Assembly (NCBI GenBank): GCA_903837785.1
Contig: CAILVY010000362.1
Coordinates: forward strand, 1-64,000
DNA from: Candidatus Hydrogenedentota bacterium
GTDB taxonomy: Bacteria; Hydrogenedentota; Hydrogenedentia; Hydrogenedentales; CAILVY01
DNA length: 64,000 nucleotides
Direction of reading: 5' to 3'
In this document: one piece after another, positions 54,569 to 64,000 of the stretch
How positions within the stretch are numbered: position 1 is the first letter of the stretch
Layout of the letters: each line of letters starts with the position of its first letter
The notes under the pieces: model-generated
Told to the model about the DNA's origin: nothing
What the model saw: only the letters and a program-made list of their open reading frames with translations
The model's database searches: none
Position numbers and translations under genes: made by a program

Positions 54569-56560
54569 TCACTTTTCCAGCGTAACGCCGGCTTCCTCGC
54601 CCGGATCAAAGTAGTTCTCCTTGGGCAGATGCCGGAACCAGAACACGTACACGCCGCCCAAGCCGATGAAGAAGAGAACAAGCGTTGGCCAGAATGGTTT
54701 CCACGCGCCGATGACCGCCTGCATGGGCAGGAGGAACATCGTGACTTGCCACAGCAACGCGAAGGGCACGCAGAGAATATCGCGCCGGTGCTCCAGTTGC
54801 ATGGCAACGCGATCCGCTTCCGGAAGGGCTTTCCGGAAAGGCCCCCACAATCCGAAGGGCCGCGTGATGCGATAGAAGCGCGCCACGACCTCGTGGTCTT
54901 CCGGGGCGCTGAGATAGGTGCCTATAATCGAGGCGGCGGCGCCGATCGCCCCGATGTAGAGGAACTGCAGGCGCGAATCCAGCTCGGGCCAGATCATGCG
55001 CTGCACAATGGCCGCCGTCATGCCGACGAAGGTGCCCATGGCGAAGCCCCCGCCGTTAAAACGCCACCACAACAACCGCAGGAACCCGGGAATCATGAGT
55101 CCGGCGCCCAGGCCCATGATGATCCAATCCCAGACATCGTTGATGCTCTTCACGTAGTAGGCGAACATGAACGACAAGACGACAATGACGGCGACGGCCG
55201 CCCAATTGGCATAAATGAGTTCCCGCGTGGATGCGCCGCGCCGGAAGTACTTCTGGTAAATGTCCCGCGTCACGAATCCCGTTGTGCCGTTGACCTGTGC
55301 GTTGAACGTGGACATGGCGGCGGCCAGCAGCACGATGAGCAGGAGTCCGCGCAACCCCGGCGGGATGTTGAACAGCAGGACCGCGGGCAGGATCCGCTCC
55401 GGATCGATCCCGCCCTCATAACCGACCAGCATGAGCTTCCTCGTCCACGTATCCGCGCCCAGCAATTGCTTCAAACCGCTGATGAGGCCCTCCGAATACT
55501 TCTCGGGATGGTTCGCAATGCCCGACACAACGCTGTCCCATTGCGCCTTGTCGGCAACCGTCACATGCTGCTTGATCAGATCCGAGGTCTGCGCCAGCAC
55601 AGACTGATCCGGGAAGAGATCATGCACGAGGAGGATGCCGAGCGCCGCGAAACCCATCATCATGGGCCAGCGGAACGTCATCAGTGTGGTCCAGAAGGCC
55701 GTCAGCAACCCGCATTCCCTATCGTTGCGCGCGCCGAAATAGCGGGGATCGGCGCCCGAACCGATGCCGAGGAACACGTTCTTCATCAGATAGAAGAAGG
55801 CGAACATGGCAAGCGACTGATACATCTCGTAGCCCGGCGGCATCGTCGTGTTCCACTGCGGCGTGGTGCTCATCCACTGCGCGTTGTGCGTGACCTGGCT
55901 GGCCAGCGCGCCGAAATCCGGCACGCTGCCCACCTTGATCACCGCCATCGCGGAGATGATGAAGACGCCCGCCAGGATGATCGTGGACTGAAACAAGTCC
56001 GTGAACACCACGCCATAGAAGCCCGAAACCATCGTGTAGACCGTCGTGATGCCGATCATGACGACATTGCACCAGAAGGGCGAGAAGGGGAAGAACATCG
56101 TCAAGAAGAGGCCGGCCCCCTTGATGAGGTAGGCCAGCATGCCGATCGATGAGACGATGCCCGCCAGGGCCATGACGAACTGGGCAAAGCGGCCGCCGGG
56201 ACCGTCGCCAAAGCGGAACACCATCCACTCCGCGGCGGTCAGGCATTTCGAGCGCCGGTGCCACTTGCCGCCCCAGAGCATCATGAACGCGAGGCAAAGC
56301 ACCGCCCCCCCGCGAAACTCGATGAACAACCCCCGCGGGCCAAGCAGGAACAGGAAGGACGTAATGATCATCGTTCCCGTCATGTCGAGGAAATAGGCCG
56401 TCCCCGACACGCCCAGCGCCCACCACGGCAGTTGCCGTCCGCCAATCAGGTAATCCTCGAGGCTCTTGGACGCCATCCGTTCAAGCGCCAGGCCGAGCAC
56501 CACCAGAGCCAAGAAGTACGCGCCTATCACCGAGTAATCGATCGCATTAAGAGACCACAT
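54569..56560 (-). CDS. Sodium:solute symporter (SSS family)
   Basis: It has 663 residues with about 14 hydrophobic helices. The ATG follows AAAGGTG. SSS-family features are the N-terminal YFLALVVLGLALE helix, a SLEDYLIGGRQLPWWALG segment after helix 1, and GTAYFLDMTGTM, FYGVVFTDLFQS and AAAMSTFNAQVNGTTGF (the Na-binding Ser/Thr region). The C-terminal extension has additional helices, as in sugar- and sialic-acid-like symporters. The substrate is not predictable; the neighbouring sialidase-like gene and the polysaccharide locus point to a sugar or sugar acid. Confidence 0.9.
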   Translation of the reverse strand: MWSLNAIDYSVIGAYFLALVVLGLALERMASKSLEDYLIGGRQLPWWALGVSGTAYFLDMTGTMIITSFLFLLGPRGLFIEFRGGAVLCLAFMMLWGGKWHRRSKCLTAAEWMVFRFGDGPGGRFAQFVMALAGIVSSIGMLAYLIKGAGLFLTMFFPFSPFWCNVVMIGITTVYTMVSGFYGVVFTDLFQSTIILAGVFIISAMAVIKVGSVPDFGALASQVTHNAQWMSTTPQWNTTMPPGYEMYQSLAMFAFFYLMKNVFLGIGSGADPRYFGARNDRECGLLTAFWTTLMTFRWPMMMGFAALGILLVHDLFPDQSVLAQTSDLIKQHVTVADKAQWDSVVSGIANHPEKYSEGLISGLKQLLGADTWTRKLMLVGYEGGIDPERILPAVLLFNIPPGLRGLLLIVLLAAAMSTFNAQVNGTTGFVTRDIYQKYFRRGASTRELIYANWAAVAVIVVLSFMFAYYVKSINDVWDWIIMGLGAGLMIPGFLRLLWWRFNGGGFAMGTFVGMTAAIVQRMIWPELDSRLQFLYIGAIGAAASIIGTYLSAPEDHEVVARFYRITRPFGLWGPFRKALPEADRVAMQLEHRRDILCVPFALLWQVTMFLLPMQAVIGAWKPFWPTLVLFFIGLGGVYVFWFRHLPKENYFDPGEEAGVTLEK

Positions 56561-56815
56561 AGAAACACCTTTCCCAAAAAGTGTCGCATTTTAGCACGTT
56601 GGACCGCGCGGATCAGCCCTCTTCTGGCCCGACGCCAAGACCGTCGTCCTGGGCACGACTTTTCCGGTGATCAAGGAGAAGAACGATCATGCGGCTGATT
56701 CCTGCCGTTCCGAGCATCCAACCATGCATCTTGCAGAATGCCGGCGAAGGATTTCGCGATACCCGGCGGCTGCGCCGTTTGACCTTTCGTCGCCGAATTT
56801 TGCCTACACACGGAG

Positions 56816-56844
56816 TTGTGACTTCACAGAAGGTGCGTTATTAT
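56816..56844 (+). promoter_or_regulatory. Candidate sigma-70-type promoter of the large kinase gene
   Basis: TTGTGA (56816-56821) and TATTAT (56839-56844) are 17 bases apart in an AT-rich patch, 38 bases before the chosen ATG. The rest of the 322-base intergenic region shows no gene. Confidence 0.5.
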
Positions 56845-56882
56845 GTAAAAGGTGAAAAACTGGGCAAGGGGTGAAGTGTGCC

Positions 56883-59800
56883 ATGACAAGGCGGTACAAG
56901 CAGTCCAAGAAGGCCCGTCCGCACAATGAATCGGCCACTTCTCAGTGTTCAGAGGCGTCAGCCGATGGCCCGAGGCCGCACGTGCCCCGCCTGGCCCGCC
57001 TCCGGCAGCACACGCCTTTGGGATGGATGACGCGTTACGGCCTGGCAATCCTGGCGGTGGCGCTTGCCTTCGGAATGCGGCTCCTCTTGACCGCCTGGGT
57101 CGGCCCAGGCTTGCCTCCCTACATCACCTTCTATCCCGCGGTGATGACCGCGGCCTTGTTGGCCGGTTTCGGGCCGGGATTAGCGGCCACGGCCTTGACG
57201 GGCGTTGTTGTGGGGTGTTGGATTCTGCCGCCATTTGGGCAATTCGGTTTCGAGTCGCCGGTGGATCGCCTGGGGATGCTGATCTTCGTGCTGATGGGCG
57301 TGTTCATGAGCGTCGTCGCCGGTCTCTACCGGCGCAACCGCGACAAGGCCGCGGACTTTGACCGCGAAGCGGCGCTCCGCGAAACGCAGGAGGCGTTGCG
57401 CACGCAAGCGGAACAGATTGACCCCGTTCGCGCGGATATCATTGCGCGTGAGATGCTGCGCGTCATGAGCGGCCGTGGCGGCGTGGCCGCGGCGCCCGCC
57501 GAAACCTCGGACAAGACCCTGCGCCACGTTCCGTCCGTAGCGGGCGCGGCCGTGGCGGCGGTGGGCTTTCTAGTTCTGACCGGTTGGCTCTTTGGCGTGG
57601 AATCGTTCAAGAGCATCCTTCCGGGCCTGGCCACGATGAAGGCCAATACCGCCCTGTGCTTCCTGCTCTTGGGAGCAGCATTGGCGCTCCGGGAATTCAG
57701 CGCCGTGCGGCTGGCCTGCACGGGATTCGTGCTGGCTATCGCCGGACTCACGATGTTTGAATATCTCTCCGGGATGGACCTTCTCCTGGATCAGCTCCTC
57801 TTCCGCGACACAAGAGATGTGCACACCATCTTTCCGGGCCGGATGGTTGAGGCCACCGCTCTGGGATTCCTGTTGAGCGGCACCTCGCTGCTCTTGCTGA
57901 GAGTGCGCGGCAACGCCGCGCTGCGCGTGCAACAGGCGCTGGCCGTGGGCGCCGCCATGATCGGCCTGGTCGCGGTCCTGGGCTACGTCTATGACGCCAG
58001 GCAGTTGTATCGTTTCGCCGGCTATTCGAGCATGGCCCTGCACACCGCGGTTTCACTGATTCTCTTCGCAGCCGGACTGCTCTTCGCACGGGATGGCGGG
58101 TTGCGGACGGCGTTGAGCATGCCCAAGGCCGGCGCTCAACTCCTGCGCCGGCTGCTGCCTGCGGTGCTCCTGGCGCCGGCGGCATTGGGCTGGCTCTTCC
58201 TCATGGGAGTCCGTCTGGGCATCTATGGCCATGGCATGGATGCCGTTCTCTTCGCCCTCGGGATGATGGTGTCGCTCACCGCATTCGTGTTCTGGGCGGC
58301 GCATGCGCTCAATCTTACGGACAAAGTGCGCCGCGACGCCGAAGTGCAACTGCGCAATCTGGCCGAGCTGATAAACCACGCCCAGGAGCCGCTGATTGTT
58401 CGCGAACCGGGCGGCCTCATCCGCGCATGGAACCACGGCGCCGAGGCGCTCTATGGCTGGCCGGCCGCCGAGGTGCTGGGACAGAGCATGCACCGCCTGC
58501 TCCGCACGGAAGGCCTGCCGCCCGACGAACTGGATTCGCACCTGGAAATGACGGGGCATTGGGAAGGCGAACTCGTCCACACCACTCGCGACAGCCGTCG
58601 TGTAATCGTGGAGAGCCGTCAGACCGCTCACCGCATCGATGACGGCCAGGTGTTTATCCTGGAAAGCAACCGGGACATCACCGAGCGTAAGCGCGCCGGG
58701 GACGCATTGCGCGAGAGTGAGATCTTCAAGGCGGCCATTCTGAACTCCCTGTCGGCGCATATCGCCGTGCTCGACCGCGAGGGCCAGGTCATCAGCGTCA
58801 ATGAACCGTGGACGCGCTTCGCCCTCGAAAACACGCCCGCAGGCGTGTCTGCTCCGGCCGTGGGCGCCGGCTATCTGGAGGTTTGCCGCCGTGCCGCAGA
58901 AGCCCGGGATCCGCTGGCTCGTGAAGCGCTCGAAGGCATCCTCAGCGTATTGCGCGGAGAATCCCCCCACTTTGCGATGGAGTACCCCTGTCATGCGCCC
59001 GCCGAACAGCGCTGGTTCCTCATGACGGTGACGCCGATCGCGGCGCCGGGAGGCGCCGTTGTCACCCATCTCGACATCACCCGCCGGAAACAGGCCGAGG
59101 CAGCGCTGCTGGCAAGCGAGAACCGCCTGCGGCGGCTCTACGATGCCGGGCTCATCGGGGTCATTTACTGGAACATGAATGGCGAAATCACCGACGCCAA
59201 TGACAAGTTCCTCGATATGGTTGGCTACGACCGCGCGGACTTGGCCGCAGGCCGAATCCGGTGGAGCCAGATGACACCCCCGGAGTACCGGCACCTCGAC
59301 GAGCACTCCGTCGTCGAAATGAAGACTACCGGCGCCAACCAGAAGCCCTTCGAGAAGGAATACTTACGCAAAGACGGTTCGCGCATTCCGGTCCTCGTTG
59401 CCGGCGTCATGCTGGACGAAGAACGTTACAATGGAGCGGCCTTCGTGCTGGATATCACCGCGCGCAAACTGGCCGAAAAGGCCCTCAATCAGAGCGAAGA
59501 GCGATTCCGGCTCTTCATGGACAACAGTCCGGCCATCGCGTGGATCAAAGACGAAAACGGCCGCTACACGTATCTGAACAAAACCCATCAGGAGCGATTT
59601 GGTATCCGGCCCGAAGACTGGCTCGGGAAGACAGACGCCGAACTCTGGCCGCCCGAGATTGCCGCCGAGATGCGCAAGAACGATTTGGCCGTCCTGGCCG
59701 CCGGCCATGCCATCGAGGTGTCCGAAAAGACCCTGGACGCAACCGGGGCTTCCGTCCACTGGCTGAATTCGAAATTCCCCTTCGCAGACCTCGCCGGCAA

Positions 59801-62800
59801 CCGCTTCGTGGCGGGTATTGGCCTGGACATGACTATGCGTTTGCACGCCGAAAAACAACTCTCGGAGACGATGCAACGGCTCCAAGCCTTGATGCAGGCC
59901 GTTCCGGTGGGAATCAGTTTCTCCAACGATACCACGTGCCGTGAGATCACGGGAAACCCGGCCGTGCTCGCCCAATTCGAAGTGTCGGCCCGGGACAACC
60001 TGTCTGCCTCTGCGCCTGACCTCGCCGCGTCCGGCCGGCAAGTGCGGTTCTTTGCCGACGGACGCCGCATCCCGGATGCCGAACTGCCCCTCCAACGCGC
60101 GGTGGCGGAAAACCGCGAAATCGCCGCTATGGAACTGGAGATCGTGCTGCCCAACGGCCGGCGCTGGTTTGCCGACGCTTCTGGCGCGCCCGTGCGCGAC
60201 GCGCAAGGGAACGTTGTCGGGGGACTTGCCGTGACAGTGGACATCACCCGACGCAAGTTGACGGAGGACACCCTGCGTTTCCTGCTGGCGCAGGACAGGA
60301 GTTCCGGCGAAGATTTCTTCCGGGCCCTGGCGCAGTTTCTGTCGCACAAACTCGACATGGATGTCGTGTGTATTGACCGCCTGCAATCCGACCTCCTGGC
60401 CGCCGAAACCTTGGCGGTCTATCACGACGGAAACTTCGCGGATAATGTGGCCTATACACTCAAGGACACCCCCTGCGGCGATGTCGTGGAGAACTCCGTC
60501 TGCTGCATCGCGCGCGAGGTACGCCAACTCTTTCCCAAAGACGCCGTGCTCCAGGAGATGCTCGCCGAGAGTTATGTCGGAACCGTCCTCTGGAGTTCGC
60601 AGGGCGAGCCCATCGGCCTGATCGCCGTCATCGGGCGCAAACCGCTTTCAAACCCCGAGCTCGCGACGTCGATTCTGCAACTCGTCGCCGTGCGCGCCGC
60701 CGGTGAATTGGAGCGACGCCAGGCCGAAGCCGCCCTGCGGGAGAGCGAAGAACGCCTGCGTCTGCTCGGGGACAATCTCCCGAAGAGCGCCGTATATCAG
60801 TACGTCCATGAGTTGGACGGCAGCGTCCGGTTCCTCTACTTCAGTGCGGGCATCGAGCGCCTCAACGGCGTCACCGCGGCCGACGTCTTGCGCGACCCCG
60901 GCACGCTGCACCGGCAGATCCCGCAGGACTACCTTGCGCGCCTCGTTGAAGCGGAAGCCCGCAGCAAGCGCGAGTTGTCCGATTTCGACATGGAATTGCC
61001 GATGAAACGCCCCGATGGCGAATGGCGTTGGATGCACCTGCACTCACGGCCCCGCCGCCTGCCCGATGGCCGCACCGTCTGGGACGGGGTGCAAATCGAC
61101 ATTACCCAGCGGAAACACATGGACAGCGAACTGGAGCGCATGAAGACCATCCTTGAAGAAGGCCAACGGCTCGCGCACTTCGGAAGTTGGGAATATGTGG
61201 CCGAGACAAGGGAAACGATTTGGTCCGAGGAAGAACTCCGCATCTATGGATTCGACCCGGCCGGGCCATCGCCCGATTATCAGAACATGCTCAGGAACTG
61301 CATCCACCCGGAGGACGCCGAACGGCTCGACCAGGTCTTTGGAGAGGCCCTTCGAAATGGCTCCGTCTACGAAATGGAGCACCGCATCGTGCGCCCCGAC
61401 GGCACCGTCCGCCTCGTCTACGATCTCGCACAACCCCACTTCGATGAACAGGGGAAACTGCTCAAGTATGTGGGCGCGACGCTCGACATCACCGAGCGCA
61501 GGCAAGCCGAACGGGCATTGCGTGAGAGCGAACAGCGCGTACGACGGAAACTGGAGAGCGTGCTCTCGCCCGAAGGCGACCTGAGCGTGCTGGAATTGCC
61601 CGACCTCGTGGACGCCGAGGCGCTTCAGCGCCTCATGGAAGACTTCTATGCGGTGGCATGCATTCCAATGAGCCTGATGGATGCCCAGGGACGCATCCTC
61701 GTCGGCGTCGGCTGGCAGGACATCTGCACCCGTTTCCACCGCGTCCATCCGGAAACATGCCGCCATTGCCTGGAAAGCGACCTGCAGCTGGCGGGCGGCC
61801 TGGCCCCGGGCGAGCACCGCCTGTACAGGTGCAAGAACAACATGTGGGACATGGCCACCCCCATCGTCGTGGCCGGCCAGCATCTGGGAAACATATTCAG
61901 CGGACAGTTCTTCTTCGATGACGAGACGCCGGACCGCGGGCTCTTCCGGGCCCAGGCCCGACAGTACGGCTTTGACGAGAACGACTACCTGGCGGCCCTG
62001 GACCGCGTGCCCAAACTCAGCCGCGATACTGTCGAGCGCGGCGTGAAATTCCTCCTCACACTGGCCGGTATGATTTCCCAACTCGGCTACAGCAACGTCA
62101 AGCTTGCCCGCTTGCTGGCCGAACGCGACCGGCTTATGGCGTCCCTGCGCGAGACCGAACAGCGCTTCCGGCTGGCATTGCGCAATGCGCCGGTCTCGGT
62201 CGCAGTACAGGATCGCGAGCTCCGCTACTTGTGGGCCTATAACCAGCGCACGGCGCGGCCCGAGGACATCGTCGGGCACGTCGACGGCGATATCTTCACG
62301 CCGGAGGAGGCGGCGCGGGTCACGGCGATTAAGCAGCGTGTGCTTGAGGAAGGTGTCGAAATGCGCGAACAGATGTGGTTCCAGCGTCCCGGCGGCCCGA
62401 TCTTCCTGGACCTCTGCTGGGAACCTGTTCGCGACGATGCCGGCCATGTGATCGGCGTGGCCTCCGCGACGGTTGATCTGACGCCCATCAAGAAGGCCGA
62501 GGAGGCGTTGCGCGCGAGCCAGCGGGCGCTGCAGGAGTCCCACGATCAACTGGAGCAACGGGTCCAGGAACGCACGCAGGAACTTGTGCGCGTCAACGAA
62601 CTGCTCCTCAGCCAGATAGAACAGCACGGAAGGACGCTCGATGCGCTGCGCGAGAGCGCGGCACGCCTGGCCGAAGCCCAGCGCAGGGCCCACCTCGGCG
62701 ATTGGGATTGGGATTATGCCGCAAACGCGGCCACGTGGTCCGACGAGACGTTCCGAATCCTCGGCTTTGAAGCGCAGGCCGTGGCGCCCTCGTACGAACT

Positions 62801-63824
62801 CTTCCTCCAGCGCGTCTATCCGGACGATCGCCAACACGTTGACGCGTGCCTGAACCCGTCGCGGGCCGCCATCGAGGCCAACGCCGTCGAGTGCCGCATC
62901 GTCTTGCCCGGCAGCGAGGTGCGGCACGTGTCCGTCCAAAGCGAAGTCATCCTGGACACCAGGGGCCAGCCCGGGCGCATGGCCGGCACGATCATGGATA
63001 TCACTGAACAAGTCCGCGCCCGGGAAGAGGCGAAGATCCGCCAACAGCAACTTGTCCAGGCCGACAAGATGGTTTCACTCGGCATTCTCGTGGCCGGTGT
63101 CGCCCACGAAATCAACAACCCGAACCACGCCATCATGTCCAACGCGACCCTGCTCAACGATGCCTGGACGAGCATCCGTCCGCTGTTGGAACGCACGTAC
63201 AAGGACTTCGGCGATTTTGTAGTGGGCGGCTTCGACTACTCAGACGCCCGCGACGAACTCCCCAAGATGTTCAGGGACATCGTGGCCGCCGCGCGGCGCA
63301 TCGAGGCGATTGTCACCGAACTGCGTGATTTCGCCCGCTACACCCCGGAAGAGACCATGGCCCCCGTGGAAGTGCCCCCGGTCATCGAGTCCGCCACAGT
63401 GCTCTTGTCCAACATGATCAAGAAATCCACGGACCACTTCTCCGTCATAACCGACGGGGAGCTGCCGCCGGTCTTTGCCAACCGCCAGCGCATCGAGCAG
63501 GTCCTGATCAACCTCATCCAGAACGCGTGCCAGTCCCTCGCCGATCGCGAGAAAAGCGTGGCGGTGAAGGCTTCCTACTCGCCCGTAACCGACGCCGTCA
63601 TCATCGAAGTTGCGGACCAGGGCGGCGGGATCTCCGAGGAGAACCTCAAGCATCTCGGGGACCCCTTCTTCACAACCAAACGCGGCTTTGGCGGGACCGG
63701 CCTCGGGCTCTGGGTTTCCTTCAACATCGTCCACGAGCACGGGGGCACGCTCGAATTCCACTCCCAACCCGGAGAAGGCACCCGCGCCGTCTTGACCCTG
63801 CCTGCCAGCCGGCGGCACGATTGA
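56883..63824 (+). CDS. Very large membrane sensor kinase with multiple PAS, GAF and PocR domains
   Basis: It has 2313 residues from the ATG (MTRRYK); a GTG four codons upstream abuts AAGGG too closely. A KdpD-type four-helix membrane domain (about 45-145, FYPAVMTAALLAGFGPG) is followed by a second, eight-helix membrane region (about 215-475). Then come about nine PAS domains with S-box ends such as NRDITERKRA and VDITRRKLTE, a GAF domain (about 1135-1285), a PocR sensory domain (about 1555-1745: CTRFHRVHPETCRHC, GQHLGNIFSGQFF), a coiled coil, a HisKA box GVAHEINNPNH (near 2075) and an ATPase domain (NLIQNACQ, DQGGGI, GLGLWV). There is no receiver domain. The kinase core is paralogous to that of the kinase at 16035-18932. 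A terminator-like hairpin follows. Confidence 0.9.
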   Translation: MTRRYKQSKKARPHNESATSQCSEASADGPRPHVPRLARLRQHTPLGWMTRYGLAILAVALAFGMRLLLTAWVGPGLPPYITFYPAVMTAALLAGFGPGLAATALTGVVVGCWILPPFGQFGFESPVDRLGMLIFVLMGVFMSVVAGLYRRNRDKAADFDREAALRETQEALRTQAEQIDPVRADIIAREMLRVMSGRGGVAAAPAETSDKTLRHVPSVAGAAVAAVGFLVLTGWLFGVESFKSILPGLATMKANTALCFLLLGAALALREFSAVRLACTGFVLAIAGLTMFEYLSGMDLLLDQLLFRDTRDVHTIFPGRMVEATALGFLLSGTSLLLLRVRGNAALRVQQALAVGAAMIGLVAVLGYVYDARQLYRFAGYSSMALHTAVSLILFAAGLLFARDGGLRTALSMPKAGAQLLRRLLPAVLLAPAALGWLFLMGVRLGIYGHGMDAVLFALGMMVSLTAFVFWAAHALNLTDKVRRDAEVQLRNLAELINHAQEPLIVREPGGLIRAWNHGAEALYGWPAAEVLGQSMHRLLRTEGLPPDELDSHLEMTGHWEGELVHTTRDSRRVIVESRQTAHRIDDGQVFILESNRDITERKRAGDALRESEIFKAAILNSLSAHIAVLDREGQVISVNEPWTRFALENTPAGVSAPAVGAGYLEVCRRAAEARDPLAREALEGILSVLRGESPHFAMEYPCHAPAEQRWFLMTVTPIAAPGGAVVTHLDITRRKQAEAALLASENRLRRLYDAGLIGVIYWNMNGEITDANDKFLDMVGYDRADLAAGRIRWSQMTPPEYRHLDEHSVVEMKTTGANQKPFEKEYLRKDGSRIPVLVAGVMLDEERYNGAAFVLDITARKLAEKALNQSEERFRLFMDNSPAIAWIKDENGRYTYLNKTHQERFGIRPEDWLGKTDAELWPPEIAAEMRKNDLAVLAAGHAIEVSEKTLDATGASVHWLNSKFPFADLAGNRFVAGIGLDMTMRLHAEKQLSETMQRLQALMQAVPVGISFSNDTTCREITGNPAVLAQFEVSARDNLSASAPDLAASGRQVRFFADGRRIPDAELPLQRAVAENREIAAMELEIVLPNGRRWFADASGAPVRDAQGNVVGGLAVTVDITRRKLTEDTLRFLLAQDRSSGEDFFRALAQFLSHKLDMDVVCIDRLQSDLLAAETLAVYHDGNFADNVAYTLKDTPCGDVVENSVCCIAREVRQLFPKDAVLQEMLAESYVGTVLWSSQGEPIGLIAVIGRKPLSNPELATSILQLVAVRAAGELERRQAEAALRESEERLRLLGDNLPKSAVYQYVHELDGSVRFLYFSAGIERLNGVTAADVLRDPGTLHRQIPQDYLARLVEAEARSKRELSDFDMELPMKRPDGEWRWMHLHSRPRRLPDGRTVWDGVQIDITQRKHMDSELERMKTILEEGQRLAHFGSWEYVAETRETIWSEEELRIYGFDPAGPSPDYQNMLRNCIHPEDAERLDQVFGEALRNGSVYEMEHRIVRPDGTVRLVYDLAQPHFDEQGKLLKYVGATLDITERRQAERALRESEQRVRRKLESVLSPEGDLSVLELPDLVDAEALQRLMEDFYAVACIPMSLMDAQGRILVGVGWQDICTRFHRVHPETCRHCLESDLQLAGGLAPGEHRLYRCKNNMWDMATPIVVAGQHLGNIFSGQFFFDDETPDRGLFRAQARQYGFDENDYLAALDRVPKLSRDTVERGVKFLLTLAGMISQLGYSNVKLARLLAERDRLMASLRETEQRFRLALRNAPVSVAVQDRELRYLWAYNQRTARPEDIVGHVDGDIFTPEEAARVTAIKQRVLEEGVEMREQMWFQRPGGPIFLDLCWEPVRDDAGHVIGVASATVDLTPIKKAEEALRASQRALQESHDQLEQRVQERTQELVRVNELLLSQIEQHGRTLDALRESAARLAEAQRRAHLGDWDWDYAANAATWSDETFRILGFEAQAVAPSYELFLQRVYPDDRQHVDACLNPSRAAIEANAVECRIVLPGSEVRHVSVQSEVILDTRGQPGRMAGTIMDITEQVRAREEAKIRQQQLVQADKMVSLGILVAGVAHEINNPNHAIMSNATLLNDAWTSIRPLLERTYKDFGDFVVGGFDYSDARDELPKMFRDIVAAARRIEAIVTELRDFARYTPEETMAPVEVPPVIESATVLLSNMIKKSTDHFSVITDGELPPVFANRQRIEQVLINLIQNACQSLADREKSVAVKASYSPVTDAVIIEVADQGGGISEENLKHLGDPFFTTKRGFGGTGLGLWVSFNIVHEHGGTLEFHSQPGEGTRAVLTLPASRRHD

Positions 63825-63828
63825 AACT

Positions 63829-63850
63829 GTGGCGGGGGCAGACCCGCCAC
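63829..63850 (+). terminator. Hairpin after the large kinase gene
   Basis: GTGGCGGG (63829-63836) pairs with CCCGCCAC (63843-63850) with a six-base loop, five bases after the stop. No T run follows. Confidence 0.5.
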
Positions 63851-63896
63851 CTTATCGGGAGGCAAGAAAGTTCCGGTCGCCCCAATCGGGAAGGGG

Positions 63897-64000
63897 CTAC
63901 TCCGTGATGATGAGCTTCTCCTTCGCGGGCAAGGCAGGAAACGCCTTGTGCGGCTCCACTTGATACCAGTAGGCCACCGACGCAAGGTCGTCCTGGAGCG
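63897..64000 (-). CDS. C-terminal end of a DUF2961-like (GH172-type) protein, 5' part outside window
   Basis: The minus strand is open from the window edge to a TAG at 63897-63899. The last residues read DDLASVAYWYQVEPHKAFP, ending in LIITE. The string SVAYWYQ-EPH near the C-terminus is characteristic of DUF2961 proteins, which include GH172 glycosidases. Only 34 residues are visible, so activity cannot be judged. It converges on the large kinase gene. Confidence 0.75.
   Translation of the reverse strand, partial: LQDDLASVAYWYQVEPHKAFPALPAKEKLIITE

Noticed and set aside
56652..56665. GGCACGACTTTTCC upstream of the large kinase, like a sigma-54 site
   Set aside because: The invariant GC at -12 is CC here; a better sigma-70-type pair lies closer to the gene.

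Overview
This is a high-GC, gene-dense stretch from a Gram-negative-type bacterium whose genes are mostly secreted or surface proteins. Several traits suggest a Hydrogenedentota or PVC/Lentisphaerota-like bacterium rather than a proteobacterium: two pilin-like genes ending in an H-X9-DG motif, an EGEGEG spacer before a C-terminal membrane anchor, many secreted glycoside hydrolase-like genes without SusC/SusD, and very large multi-PAS kinases. That placement is inference. No rRNA, tRNA, CRISPR array or insertion sequence was found.

Redox locus A (about 3.5-24.1 kb). A leftward operon encodes a 2390-residue secreted adhesin/beta-helix protein ending in a multicopper oxidase (MCO) module, two smaller MCO-like proteins, and a small secreted protein, and it ends at a clear intrinsic terminator (3564-3605). 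Upstream is an overlapping sensor kinase / sigma-54 activator pair. A textbook sigma-54 promoter (14407-14423) lies between the activator and the giant MCO gene. Divergent from the kinase, a second sigma-54-like site (19355-19370) precedes a rightward set: type IV pilin-like protein, seven-heme lipoprotein, small Cys-rich secreted protein, second pilin-like protein, then a terminator (24034-24070). The two small MCOs have lost copper ligands reciprocally, so the operon may encode a split copper enzyme.

Polysaccharide locus (24.2-42.4 kb). It holds a metallophosphoesterase, a five-gene leftward operon of very large composite enzymes (serine hydrolase + glycosidase-like, acetylesterase + pectate lyase, rhamnogalacturonan lyase-like, pectate lyase + formylglycine-generating-enzyme-like domain, GH67N/sialidase/GHL10-like), and a divergent two-module glycosidase. 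Pectin or rhamnogalacturonan side chains are the likely substrate.

Redox locus B (42.5-53 kb). It contains a chemoreceptor, a second giant MCO (complete copper motifs, FN3 domains, leucine-rich repeats, C-terminal anchor), a decayed pilin fragment, a diheme peroxidase-family cytochrome and a second copy of the Cys-rich protein. Sigma-54-like sites precede the MCO and the cytochrome. Locus B therefore repeats most of the parts of locus A.

Right end (53.4-64 kb). It holds a sialidase-like gene, a sodium:solute symporter, a 2313-residue sensor kinase with PocR, GAF and about nine PAS domains whose kinase core closely resembles that of locus A, and the C-terminal end of a DUF2961-like protein. 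The left edge carries the end of a metallo-beta-lactamase-fold gene and a TIM-barrel-like secreted protein.

The best candidate for an undescribed system is the sigma-54-controlled, surface-exposed copper/heme redox apparatus of loci A and B.
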